NCBI GenBank assembly: GCA_028281765.1
Contig: JANQJF010000016.1
Location: forward strand, 1-64,000
DNA: 64,000 nucleotides
Direction of reading: 5' to 3'
Origin: Planctomycetota bacterium
GTDB lineage: Bacteria; Planctomycetota; UBA1135; UBA2386
Shown: positions 28,234 through 36,548 of the stretch, in pieces
Layout: each line of letters opens with the position of its first letter
Position numbering within the stretch: position 1 is the first letter of the stretch
Program-made: the position numbers and the translations under genes
Notes under the pieces: generated by a model
What the model was told of the DNA's origin: nothing
The model's database searches: none
Seen by the model: the letters and a program-made list of their open reading frames with translations, nothing else

Positions 28234-29928
28234 GTGGCCGCCAGGCGACTGATCGGGCAGATTCTCAAGGACCTCGGGATCGTCCACGAAGGGATGATCC
28301 AAGAGGCCCTCATGCAGCAGCGCGAGAGCGGCGGTCGCCTCGGCGAGATCCTGCTGGAGCTGGGACACGTCCAGCCTGCGGACGTCGCGCGCGCGCTCGC
28401 CGAGCAGGCGGGGCTGCCGTTCGTCGATCTGGCGACGGAGGAGCCTGCGGCCGATGCGCTCGCAAAGCTCGATCCCTCGACGGCTCGGGCGTTCAACGCG
28501 CTGCCGATGTCCCTCGACGGCGGGGCCCTGACGGTTGTGCTGTCCGATCCGCTCAACGCGTCGGTGCTCGATGACATCTCGTTCGCGACGGGCCTGCAGG
28601 TGCGGGGCGTGGTCGGTGCCGAGAAGCGCATCCAGGAGCTGATCGAGAAGCACTACGAGGAGACCGCGATCCAGGCGAAGAACCAGATGGAGGATTTGGT
28701 CGCCGAGTTCGCGCGCGAGGGCGCGAAGTTCGACCTCGAGGACAAGGCGGCGATGGCGTCCGCGGCTCCCGTGGTCAAGCTGCTGAACTACATCCTCTAC
28801 CAGGCGATTCGCGACAAGGCGTCCGACATTCACCTCGAGCCGTTCGAGGGTGAGTTCAAGATCCGCTACCGCGTCGACGGCTCGCTGTTCGAGCTCGACG
28901 CGCCGCCGTCGCACCTCGCGGTCGCGCTGATCTCGCGGGTCAAGGTCATGTCGGACCTGGACATCGCCGAGACGCGCCTGCCGCAGGACGGCCGCATCGA
29001 GCTCACCGTCGGCGGTCGCTCGGTCGACCTTCGCGTGTCGACGCTCCCGACCATGTTCGGTGAGTCGTGCGTGATGCGGGTGCTCGACCGGTCGGTGGTC
29101 GCCCTGGACCTCGACAACCTCGGCATCTTCGAGGTGGAGCGGAAAGCCATCCGCGAGCTGCTCGACTTGCCGCACGGCATCGTGCTCGTCACCGGGCCGA
29201 CTGGCTCCGGCAAGACGACGACCCTCTACGCGATGCTCAACGAGGTCAACGCGGAAGGCGTCAAAGTCATCACGGTCGAGGACCCGGTCGAGTACGACCT
29301 CCAAGGGATCGTGCAGATCCCGGTCAACGAGGAGATCGGCGTCACCTACGCGCGCATTCTGCGGACGATCCTGCGTCAGGACCCCGACACGATCCTCGTC
29401 GGTGAGATTCGCGACCGCGAGACCGCGCAGACGGCGATCGAGGCGAGCCTCACGGGCCACCTCGTGTTCTCGACTCTCCACACGAACGACGCGCCGAGCG
29501 CGGTGACGCGGATGGTCGACATCGGCGTCGAGCCCTTCCTGCTCGCGGCGACGGTCCAGGCGATCGTCGCCCAGCGGCTGGTCCGGCGCATCTGCAAGGA
29601 ATGCCGGGTGACCTACCGCCCGACCGACAACGTCCTCCGCGAGCTCGGGATCACCCGCAACGAAGTGGGGGACATGGAGTTTGCTCGCGGCAAGGGGTGC
29701 GAGGAGTGCAATTTCACGGGTTTCCGGGGCCGACTGGCGATCGTCGAGATCCTGGTCCTGGACGAGCGGGTCCGGGAGGCCATCCTGGATGGCCGGAGCA
29801 GCGCCGAGCTGGCCCGGATCGCCACGGAGGCCGGGATGAGCAATCTGCGCCAGGCGGGCCTGCGGGTCATGTACGACGGCCTGACGACGGTCGAAGAGGT
29901 CTTGCGAGAGACCGTGCACGCCTCTTGA
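28234..29928 (+). CDS. Type IV pilus / type II secretion ATPase (GspE/PilB family), copy 2
   Basis: 564 residues, GTG start, three bases after pilT. The MshEN-like domain (about 1-135) is clearer than in copy 1 (LGQILKDLGIVHEGMIQEAL-like), suggesting cyclic-di-GMP or partner binding. ATPase motifs: ASDIHLEP (197-204), Walker A GPTGSGKTT (321-329), VEDPVEYDLQGIVQIPVNEE, VGEIRDRET, LHTNDA, and a four-Cys zinc site (ICKEC and GCEECNF). QVPVNE-like wording is closer to PilB/GspE of T4P and MSHA systems. Two extension-type ATPases around one PilT may serve different pili. Confidence 0.88.
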   Translation: MAARRLIGQILKDLGIVHEGMIQEALMQQRESGGRLGEILLELGHVQPADVARALAEQAGLPFVDLATEEPAADALAKLDPSTARAFNALPMSLDGGALTVVLSDPLNASVLDDISFATGLQVRGVVGAEKRIQELIEKHYEETAIQAKNQMEDLVAEFAREGAKFDLEDKAAMASAAPVVKLLNYILYQAIRDKASDIHLEPFEGEFKIRYRVDGSLFELDAPPSHLAVALISRVKVMSDLDIAETRLPQDGRIELTVGGRSVDLRVSTLPTMFGESCVMRVLDRSVVALDLDNLGIFEVERKAIRELLDLPHGIVLVTGPTGSGKTTTLYAMLNEVNAEGVKVITVEDPVEYDLQGIVQIPVNEEIGVTYARILRTILRQDPDTILVGEIRDRETAQTAIEASLTGHLVFSTLHTNDAPSAVTRMVDIGVEPFLLAATVQAIVAQRLVRRICKECRVTYRPTDNVLRELGITRNEVGDMEFARGKGCEECNFTGFRGRLAIVEILVLDERVREAILDGRSSAELARIATEAGMSNLRQAGLRVMYDGLTTVEEVLRETVHAS

Positions 29929-29952
29929 CTCGGCGGCGGCGAACGCTAGTTT
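29925..29952 (+). promoter_or_regulatory. Promoter of rpmH
   Basis: TTGACT (29925-29930, overlapping the preceding stop codon), a 16-base spacer and TAGTTT (29947-29952). It lies 21 bases before the rpmH ATG and has the same architecture as the rplM promoter. Confidence 0.65.
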
Positions 29953-29973
29953 TCCGCAGCCCGAGGACGACCC

Positions 29974-30111
29974 ATGAAGCTCAAGATCCGCCGTTCCAAC
30001 CGTAAGCGCGCCCGCAAGGTCGGGTTCCGCTCCCGTTCCAAGACCGCCAGCGGCCGCAAGATCATCAAGCGGAAGCGCAAGAAGAGCGGCGGCCGCTACC
30101 GGGTCGGCTAG
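29974..30111 (+). CDS. rpmH: 50S ribosomal protein L34 (bL34)
   Basis: 45 residues: MKLKIRRSNRKRARKVGFRS, then RSKTASGRKIIKRKRKKSGG and a short tail. The spacing of S8, KRxR, GFRxR, T and GRxxxxxR matches bL34 along its whole length, although the usual MKRT(F/Y)QPS start is replaced. GAGGA lies eight bases before the ATG. It has its own promoter and is followed by a strong terminator. It is not next to rnpA, dnaA or oriC-like sequence, where rpmH usually sits. Confidence 0.85.
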   Translation: MKLKIRRSNRKRARKVGFRSRSKTASGRKIIKRKRKKSGGRYRVG

Positions 30112-30162
30112 GCCCCCGCGTCCCCTCTCATCCTCGGCGCGGTGCGAAACACCGCGAAACCG

Positions 30163-30192
30163 AAAACGGCCGCGATTCCTCGCGGCCGTTTT
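30163..30192. terminator. Bidirectional intrinsic terminator
   Basis: AAAACGGCCGCG (30163-30174) pairs perfectly with CGCGGCCGTTTT (30181-30192) around ATTCCT, with one more T after. The U-tract serves rpmH on the plus strand and the A-tract becomes a U-tract for the convergent STAS gene. Confidence 0.85.
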
Positions 30193-30233
30193 TGCGTCCA
30201 GAGTCGGTCGAACCGCACTCCGGGCCGCGCCAA

Positions 30234-30998
30234 CTACTTCTTCCCGCCGGGCAACTGCTTCTTGAGGAAGCTCATGTCCTCGGCGAACTGGTTGAGCGCG
30301 TCGCGGTCGCTGTCCCCGATCGCCTCGAATTCGGCGGTGACGCGCACCTGGCCGTCGTCCGCGTCCGTCGCTTCCTTGATGTTCGCGGTAACCTCGAAGT
30401 AGCCCTTCTTGAACATCTTGACCTGGAACTTCAGGTTCACGCTGCTGCCCGCGAAGAACAGCTGCTTGATCTGGTCCGCGCTCAGGTCCAGCGTCTTGCC
30501 AGATTGCAGGAACTGGACGCGCGAGCCGTCGACGTTCAGCATCGTGCCGACGAGCGTGCGGCGGCCGCCGATCTGCTGATTGCGCGTGTCGTCCGGGAAC
30601 GTGACCATCACGCTCTCCTGGTTGACCGGTGCCTTGCCGGCGAACTCCTTGGAGTTCAGCGCCTTGATCATGTGCTTCGTCGCCGCGTCGTCGTCGTCGA
30701 AGATCGGCAGCAGTTGGTCGAGCCCGACCTGGCCGACCACGTCCCGCACGAACGACGAGGGCTTCGAGATGACGAGATCGCCGTCCTCGGCCTTGCAGAG
30801 CTTGTGCGCCTTGATGATCGCCCCGAGTGCGGTCGAGTTGACGAACTTCACAAGCCGCATGTTCAGGATGATGTGGGTGATGCCGCGCTCCAGGAGGTCG
30901 TCGACCTCCTGCTGGAGGCTCGGCACATAGAACGTGTCGAATTCGCCTTTGAGGGTCAGGATCGCGAATTCGTCGTCGAGTTCTTTGTCGATTTTCAT
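30234..30998 (-). CDS. STAS-domain protein (anti-anti-sigma type) with a PilZ-like C-terminal region
   Basis: 254 residues. The N-terminal 110 residues are a STAS domain: KGEFDTFYVPSLQQEVDDLL, then LNMRLVKFVNSTALGAIIKA with S55 as the phosphorylatable Ser of anti-sigma-factor antagonists. The C-terminal region (about 120-240) is beta-rich and contains GGRRTLVGTMLNVDGSRVQF, which recalls PilZ but lacks a clean RxxxR and DxSxxG. It is divergent from an RsbU-like phosphatase gene with about 100 bases between starts, so the pair probably forms a partner-switching module. No cognate kinase is seen. Confidence 0.75.
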   Translation of the reverse strand: MKIDKELDDEFAILTLKGEFDTFYVPSLQQEVDDLLERGITHIILNMRLVKFVNSTALGAIIKAHKLCKAEDGDLVISKPSSFVRDVVGQVGLDQLLPIFDDDDAATKHMIKALNSKEFAGKAPVNQESVMVTFPDDTRNQQIGGRRTLVGTMLNVDGSRVQFLQSGKTLDLSADQIKQLFFAGSSVNLKFQVKMFKKGYFEVTANIKEATDADDGQVRVTAEFEAIGDSDRDALNQFAEDMSFLKKQLPGGKK

Positions 30999-31102
30999 GG
31001 GCTTGCTGCTGGCACCCGGGAGCCCTGCAAGAGGGGTGAGAGGGGAGCCTGATTTTGGCCGACGAATTCCCAGGGTGCAATGCGTTAGACTCGCTCAACA
31101 GG

Positions 31103-32446
31103 ATGAAGCGACTGTTCTTCTGGAAGCGACCCGAGGACGAGGGCGGCGCCGGTGATGCCGGGGACGCCCCGGCGGGGACCGGTCTGCTCACCGGAGATCC
31201 GGCTGAGGATTCGAAGACGATCTCGATCCTCCTCGAGTCGATCGCCGAGGTCAGCTCGCATACCGCGCTGGACGTGGTGCTCGAGGGGATCGTCCAGAAG
31301 TCGATCGAGGTCTCGAATGCGGAGCGCGGAATGCTGCTGCTCGGCGATTCGCTCGGCGCGCTCGAGGTGCGGCTGGCCCAGAATGTGGACGGCCGGGACC
31401 TCGAGGACGACGCGATGTTCAGCAAGACGGTCGTCGGCAAGTGCATCGAAGAGGGTGCCGCCCAGCGATCGGTCGTGCAGTCGGACCAAGAGGCCCTCGA
31501 GCTCGGCCAGTCGGTCTACAAGCTCAAGCTCCGGGCCGTAATGTGCTCGCCCCTGATCGGGAAGGCCGGGCCGATCGGCGTGATCTACGTCGACTCGACC
31601 GCGGTCCGCCGCGAGTTCTCGCAGCGAGACTTGGAGCTGTTCGGTGCTCTGTCGGCGCAGCTCGGCGTCGCGCTCGAGAACGCGCGCCTGCACGCGGACT
31701 CGCTCGAGAAGGTGCGCCTCGAGAAGGACGTCGAGATCGCGCACCGCATCCAGCAGCACCTGCTCGCGCCGGTGCCCGACGACCACCCCGGCCTCGATGT
31801 GGCCGTGCGCTTCCGAGCCGCGGATCACGCGAGTGGGGACGCCTACGACGTCGTGGCGCTGCCGGACGGCGGACTCGTCGTCATGATCGGCGACGTCACC
31901 GGCCACGGCGTCGGAGCGGCGCTCCTCACGCACGCCGCGCAGGCCGCGCTGCGGAGCTACCTCGAACTCATCGACGACATCAGCGAAGTCGCGACGCGCC
32001 TCAACGAGCGGCTCGTCGCGGGCGTCGAAGCCGGCAACTTCATGTCGGTGCTGATGGTCGCGATCGATCCGAACAAAGGCACGCTGCACTACGTCAACGC
32101 CGGTCACCCGGGCCTCGTCGTCGTCCGTGACGGACAAATCGAAGAACACGAGAAGACCGGCATGGTCATGGGCGTCGTAGAGGGACAGCAGTACACCGCG
32201 CGTGGCCCGATCGAATTGAAGGCCGGTGACATGCTGCTGCTCCGCACGGATGGCATCGACGAAACCATGAACGAGCAGCGCGAGGTGTTCGGCACGGAAC
32301 GGCTGTTCGATCTCCTGAAGAACGCTGGCGCCGCGAGCGCGGACGAGGTCTTGGGCCGGGTCGACGCAGCGACGACCAAGCACGCGGGCAGCGTGCCGCA
32401 GCAGGACGACTTCACGATGGTCGCCGTCCGGGTGCTGCCGCGATGA
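31103..32446 (+). CDS. GAF-domain PP2C (RsbU/SpoIIE-type) phosphatase
   Basis: 447 residues from ATG 31103; the frame is open for 16 codons upstream from a TTG, but MKRLFFWKRP looks like a natural start and a TAGACT box (31086-31091) lies within that stretch. A GAF domain (about 40-195) contains ERGMLLLGDSLGALEVRLAQ and GPIGVIYVDS. A linker helix (EIAHRIQQHLLAPVPDDHPG) leads to the PP2C domain with SGDAYDVVALPDGGLVVMIG, DVTGHGVGAALLT, YVNAGHP, RTDGI and DDFTMVAVRV, so the metal-binding Asp residues are present. It should dephosphorylate a STAS antagonist such as the divergently encoded one. The next gene overlaps by ATGA. Confidence 0.88.
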   Translation: MKRLFFWKRPEDEGGAGDAGDAPAGTGLLTGDPAEDSKTISILLESIAEVSSHTALDVVLEGIVQKSIEVSNAERGMLLLGDSLGALEVRLAQNVDGRDLEDDAMFSKTVVGKCIEEGAAQRSVVQSDQEALELGQSVYKLKLRAVMCSPLIGKAGPIGVIYVDSTAVRREFSQRDLELFGALSAQLGVALENARLHADSLEKVRLEKDVEIAHRIQQHLLAPVPDDHPGLDVAVRFRAADHASGDAYDVVALPDGGLVVMIGDVTGHGVGAALLTHAAQAALRSYLELIDDISEVATRLNERLVAGVEAGNFMSVLMVAIDPNKGTLHYVNAGHPGLVVVRDGQIEEHEKTGMVMGVVEGQQYTARGPIELKAGDMLLLRTDGIDETMNEQREVFGTERLFDLLKNAGAASADEVLGRVDAATTKHAGSVPQQDDFTMVAVRVLPR

Positions 32447-33474
32447 GTCCCCGCGTCCTCGGCGCCGTCGTCGCGATCGTCGTGCTCGGTGGCGGCATCA
32501 TCGGATACCTGATGTTCCGGGCCTCCGGGGAGGCCGAGGCCAGAGTGTCGAAGGTGCTGCGGGCCGTCGACGCGGAGCTGAACGCGGACGAGATCGACCG
32601 CGACTCGTTGAGCGACGTGCTGAAGGACGTCGAGCGGCTGCAGGTCGAGTCCCCGAGCCCGGCGTTGACCCGCGCGGAGGCGCTCATCCAGCTCGCGCTC
32701 GGCCGGACCAGCGCCGCGTGGGAGACGATCTCGTTCGCCGCGACGAGTCCCGAAGGCTCGCCGGAGGACCGTTGGGCCGGGGCTCGAATCGCCGCGCGGC
32801 TCCACGCCGAGGGCGGCGAGTCCCACGTCGGCAGTCAGGCGATGTCGCTGTGCCGCGAGAGCGCCCAGGACTCGATGGCGCCCGAGGTGCTCTTCTTGCT
32901 CTGGCAGGTCGCGTACCGCACGGACTCGGTCGAGGACTGGCTCGACGCGTACGCCTCGATGAAGGCCGACGGTGAGGATTCACTCGAGGCCAGGACCGCC
33001 GAGCGGATCGGCTACTTCCTCGCGTTCCACATCGCGGATCGCATCGGGATCGAAGGCGACGCCGCGCGCCTCGACGAGCTCGCGAGCGACGAGAACGCCG
33101 AGCCGGCGGTGCGGCTGTTGTGCGCGTTCATCCGAGACAACGCGGAGGCAAGCAAGTCGGTCACCGAGCAGGAGCTGCTCAAGCTCGACATGCAGTGGGG
33201 CGAGAGTCCCCCGGAGTTGGCCGTGCTCCTCGCGCGGGCGCAGCTCAGCAAGGCGAGCGCCGAGGACGGTCGACCCGACGAGCTGCACGCGGCCGTCGAG
33301 ATCCTGAAGAACGTGCTCGAAGTGTTCCCGACGTTCGTCGAAGCCCGCCACCTGATCGCGGTCGCGCACTACGGGCTCCACGAGGCCACGCTGCAGAAGG
33401 CTCACCTGCGGTGGCTGGTCGAGAACGCGCCGGAGACCGACACGCGCCGCGCGTCGTGGCACCGGCAGCTCTGA
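32443..33474 (+). CDS. Membrane-anchored TPR-like protein
   Basis: 343 residues, coupled to the phosphatase gene by an ATGA overlap. One membrane anchor (about 5-25, VLGAVVAIVVLGGGIIGYLM) precedes an all-helical, Ala/Glu/Leu-rich body that scans as degenerate TPR-like repeats (ALTRAEALIQLALGRTSAAW; ELHAAVEILKNVLEVFPTFV; EARHLIAVAHYGLHE). Most of the protein would be periplasmic or cytoplasmic depending on topology. Role unknown; a scaffold is likely. Confidence 0.6.
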   Translation: MSPRVLGAVVAIVVLGGGIIGYLMFRASGEAEARVSKVLRAVDAELNADEIDRDSLSDVLKDVERLQVESPSPALTRAEALIQLALGRTSAAWETISFAATSPEGSPEDRWAGARIAARLHAEGGESHVGSQAMSLCRESAQDSMAPEVLFLLWQVAYRTDSVEDWLDAYASMKADGEDSLEARTAERIGYFLAFHIADRIGIEGDAARLDELASDENAEPAVRLLCAFIRDNAEASKSVTEQELLKLDMQWGESPPELAVLLARAQLSKASAEDGRPDELHAAVEILKNVLEVFPTFVEARHLIAVAHYGLHEATLQKAHLRWLVENAPETDTRRASWHRQL

Positions 33475-33572
33475 CGGAGTCTCGATACCATCGAGGACTC
33501 GGCGCCGGCCGGTCTCCGGTCGAGACGACGCGTTCAAGTCGGGCGCGAGCCGGTGTCGAAGTCTGAGGCGCA

Positions 33573-34124
33573 ATGCGCTTCTTGCTTCATATCGTCGTGT
33601 TCCTGTTCGCGATCACCGTCGGTCGCGCCCAGGTCCAGGATGGCGTCGCGCAGAGTGAACCCGCCCAGGCGGCTGCGGAGAGCGTCGAAGCGATGCCGGC
33701 GGGAACTCCGGACAAGGAGCTCTCGCGATTCATGGACCGGTATCTCTGGTTCTTGCCGCAGGCGGCGGGTCACCGCGCCAGCCTGGGCATCGCCGTGTTC
33801 GTCGCGGGTGCGTTCCTGATCATGCTCAGCGCGCGCATGGCCAACCTCGACGGCGTGACCTTCGGGCGCGGCGCGGTCATGTCGGCGATCGTGCTCGTCA
33901 CGGTGCTGGTCGAAGTCGCATTCGTGCCCGAGATCGTGCCCGTCGTGGCCGCGGTCGTCCTGGTCGACCTCGCCGCCTGGTTCTTGCTCGTGCGCGGGTT
34001 CCTCGGCGGGGACCTCTTCAACGGCGTCGTGATGCTCGTCTGCTGCACGATGGTGTTCTTGGTCGCCGTCCTCGGATTCGAGGTCGCCGGAACGCTGCTG
34101 CAGCGGTCCGAGCTCCTGGCCTGA
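33573..34124 (+). CDS. Polytopic membrane protein of unknown function
   Basis: 183 residues. A signal peptide or first membrane segment (MRFLLHIVVFLFAITVGRAQ) is followed by an exported acidic/Ala stretch (20-60) and four hydrophobic segments (about 68-88, 96-116, 118-139, 145-170). No family recognised. It lies between the TPR-like protein and the thioredoxin gene. Confidence 0.6.
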   Translation: MRFLLHIVVFLFAITVGRAQVQDGVAQSEPAQAAAESVEAMPAGTPDKELSRFMDRYLWFLPQAAGHRASLGIAVFVAGAFLIMLSARMANLDGVTFGRGAVMSAIVLVTVLVEVAFVPEIVPVVAAVVLVDLAAWFLLVRGFLGGDLFNGVVMLVCCTMVFLVAVLGFEVAGTLLQRSELLA

Positions 34125-34126
34125 CG

Positions 34127-34156
34127 TTGCGCCGAGCCGGACCGGCGCGCTACGCT
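34127..34156 (+). promoter_or_regulatory. Possible promoter of the thioredoxin-like gene
   Basis: TTGCGC (34127-34132), 18 bases, TACGCT (34151-34156). The -10 box ends six bases before the ATG at 34163, so the transcript would be leaderless or nearly so. Confidence 0.35.
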
Positions 34157-34162
34157 GCCGCC

Positions 34163-34930
34163 ATGTCCGCTTCCGAGTTCGTCTTCGACGTCAAGACCGC
34201 CGAGTTCGAGACCGCCGTGGTCGCGCGGTCGCAGCAGGTGCCGATCCTGCTCGACTTCTGGGCCGAGTGGTGTGGGCCGTGCAAGACCCTGAAGCCGGTC
34301 CTCGAGCAGCTCGCGGAGGAGTACGGCGGCGCGTTCTTGCTCGGGGCCGTCGACACGGAGGTCGAGCAGGAGCTCGCGTACGCGTTCCAGGTGCAGAGCA
34401 TCCCGTTCTGCGTGCTGTTGTCCGGAGGGCGCCCCGTCGACGGTTTCCAGGGCGCGCTGCCCGAGGCGGAGGTGCGCAAATTCCTCGCGGCCGCAGGCAT
34501 CGAGCCGCGCGCGGCCGCCCCGGCCGATGCTCCAGCCGAACCCGAGAAGCCCCTGGATGTCGCGCGCCACGCGCTGATGGACGGGCAGTGGCAGGCGGCC
34601 AAGGAGGCCCTTGCGTCGATCCCCGAGGAAGACGACGCGATCGCCGCGGCGAAGCGCATGCTCGACGGGTTCGAGGTCTTCGAGTCTTCGATCGACGCCG
34701 CCGAATCTTCGGCCGCCGACAGCGTCGCGCGGGGGCGGGACCTGTTTCTCGGCAAGCAATACGTCGCGGCGGTCGAAGCGTGGATCGAGTCGATCGAGCA
34801 GGATCGCGGCTGGCGCAACGGGCTCGCGCGACGCGCGGCCGTCATGGCGTTCGAAGTGCTCGGCGTGAACGACGCGGGCCGGGACGTCGTGCGCGAGATG
34901 CGCGCGCGCATGGCGACGCTGCTCTACTGA
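34163..34930 (+). CDS. Thioredoxin-domain/TPR protein, CnoX (YbbN) type
   Basis: 255 residues from ATG 34163. Residues 1-115 are a thioredoxin fold with W36-C37-G38-P39-C40 and the cis-Pro loop SIPFCVLL. An Ala/Pro linker follows, then helical TPR-like repeats (ALMDGQWQAAKEALASIPEE; GRDLFLGKQYVAAVEAWIES). This layout is CnoX/YbbN, a chaperedoxin that protects substrates from oxidation and hands them to GroEL. The CXXC is intact here, whereas E. coli CnoX has SXXC, so redox activity is possible. Its 3' end overlaps the convergent gene by seven bases. Confidence 0.85.
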   Translation: MSASEFVFDVKTAEFETAVVARSQQVPILLDFWAEWCGPCKTLKPVLEQLAEEYGGAFLLGAVDTEVEQELAYAFQVQSIPFCVLLSGGRPVDGFQGALPEAEVRKFLAAAGIEPRAAAPADAPAEPEKPLDVARHALMDGQWQAAKEALASIPEEDDAIAAAKRMLDGFEVFESSIDAAESSAADSVARGRDLFLGKQYVAAVEAWIESIEQDRGWRNGLARRAAVMAFEVLGVNDAGRDVVREMRARMATLLY

Positions 34931-36483
34931 TCGCGTCGGCGATCCGGCGGCGGCGGGTCTTCGGATTCGAGCGCGAGCCGGATCGGGCTCTCGTTCGCGG
35001 TCACGGCCGAGAGCCGCTGCGACCATGTCGTCGCGCCGTCCTGGAACTGCGCGAACAGCGTATACTCGCCGTCGTCCAGGCCGGGAATGCGGAACGTACC
35101 GTCGGGTCCCGACGCGACGATGCGCGTGCCGGACGCCGTGCGGCCTTCGGCGTCGCGGAGTTCGAGGATCGCTCCGGTCAACGGTTCGCCGTCGCGTAGC
35201 ACGGTGCCGTGGATCGCGAGTCCGGGGTCGAGCTCGACGACGAGGCGATCGGTCTCGCCGGCGACGAGTTCGCGTTCGGCGACGCGGTAGTTCGGGTGCT
35301 GCACCGAGATCACGGTGCGTCCCGGCAGGAGTTCGTCGATCCAGGCTTCGCCGCGGGGGTTCGTCGTTACGAAACGTGGCATGAATTGCCACGGCTCTTG
35401 GTCGACTCGGACGATCGCCGGAGGTGTCAGTAGCGGTTCCTCGACCTGCACGCGGACGAGTACGGTGGCGGCGGCGACGAAGGTCACCTCCAGCGGAGAC
35501 TCGATCGGTTGAGGGAAGGCGATCGGTGCAGCCCCGTTGCGATGGAGCACGACGAACGTCGAGTCCTCACCGGTCGGCGAAACGACCGGTGCAGCGCCGA
35601 GTTCGTTGGTGCGCGCGGCCGAACGCACGCGCATGCGCGCGCCGACCTGCTCGACTGCGTAGACGTCGATGCCGTCCAGCGGTCGTTTGGTCTTCTCGTC
35701 GCGGATCAGGATCGCGCGCCAGTTCGCGCGTGCGCTCTCGGTGGGCGGCGTGCGCTTGCCGTCGTACTCATGCAGGATTCGCAGCGGGCCCGCCTGGGTG
35801 TCGACGGACTCCGCGACGCGGATCGGCACGTCCGAGGGCGGGAGCGCAGTACGGTCGACGTGGAGCGCATGCGGCAGCGGTCCGGCCCGTGGCCAGTCCG
35901 GCAGCGTCATGCCGCCTCCGGGCAGAGAGTGTCTCGGTCTGTGCCGCGGGCGTGTCAGGATGCGCGATTCGCCAGGTGCGAGGGTGACTTCGCGTACGAG
36001 GAGATGCTCGACGAGTACTTGGTATCGACCCGCTGGTACTCGAATCGCCTCGTGGCCTGCGAAGGACCGCACCAGCACCGATTCGCTCTGGGAGAGCACG
36101 GCCCGCAGGTGCCAGATGACCTTGTGTTCGCTCTCGTATCCGAGGGTCGCGGGCGGCTCGAGTCGAACGGAAACCGGAACGCCTGGATGGGCCCGTGGAA
36201 CCATCGCCGCGCCTCGTTCGGGATGCTCGATCCAGAGGCACCCCGTGGTGGCGGTGACGCCGAATCGGAACCGTCCGTCCGATCGACTGAGGCCGCGGTG
36301 CTCCGCAGCGAGCGTGGCGGTCCGCCAGGGTAGTGACTCGGGCTGGGCTTCCCAAAACGTGACCCGCGCGCCCTCGACCGGCTTGCCGTCAGCGTCGCGG
36401 ACGACCCCGAGCACCGATTGGGCTCGGGCGTCGAAGCTCGCGACCATCGTCGCGAGCAGCGGAATCACTAGGAGCAGCTGCAC
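34924..36483 (-). CDS. Large exported protein with carboxypeptidase-regulatory-like repeats
   Basis: 519 residues, GTG start and signal peptide (QLLLVIPLLATMVASFDARA). At least two carboxypeptidase-regulatory-like (Ig/transthyretin-like) modules are visible: VLGVVRDADGKPVEGARVTF near the start and IHGTVLRDGEPLTGAILELR near the end, the latter followed by GPDGTFRIPGLDDGEYTLFA. The middle has further strand-rich sequence. Such proteins are usually periplasmic or surface scaffolds. The Pro/Asp/Arg tail could be linker. No catalytic domain is seen. Confidence 0.7.
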   Translation of the reverse strand: MQLLLVIPLLATMVASFDARAQSVLGVVRDADGKPVEGARVTFWEAQPESLPWRTATLAAEHRGLSRSDGRFRFGVTATTGCLWIEHPERGAAMVPRAHPGVPVSVRLEPPATLGYESEHKVIWHLRAVLSQSESVLVRSFAGHEAIRVPAGRYQVLVEHLLVREVTLAPGESRILTRPRHRPRHSLPGGGMTLPDWPRAGPLPHALHVDRTALPPSDVPIRVAESVDTQAGPLRILHEYDGKRTPPTESARANWRAILIRDEKTKRPLDGIDVYAVEQVGARMRVRSAARTNELGAAPVVSPTGEDSTFVVLHRNGAAPIAFPQPIESPLEVTFVAAATVLVRVQVEEPLLTPPAIVRVDQEPWQFMPRFVTTNPRGEAWIDELLPGRTVISVQHPNYRVAERELVAGETDRLVVELDPGLAIHGTVLRDGEPLTGAILELRDAEGRTASGTRIVASGPDGTFRIPGLDDGEYTLFAQFQDGATTWSQRLSAVTANESPIRLALESEDPPPPDRRRDQ

Positions 36484-36548
36484 TGGTTCTCCGAACGCGC
36501 GCCGCCTCGACCGGGTTCAGGCGGGACGCCGGAACCCGGGAGCGACCG

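Noticed and set aside
27928..31446. 1172-codon minus-strand ORF across pilT, pilB, rpmH and the STAS region
   Set aside because: Antisense to four well-supported plus-strand genes and crosses a strong terminator; no domain in its translation.
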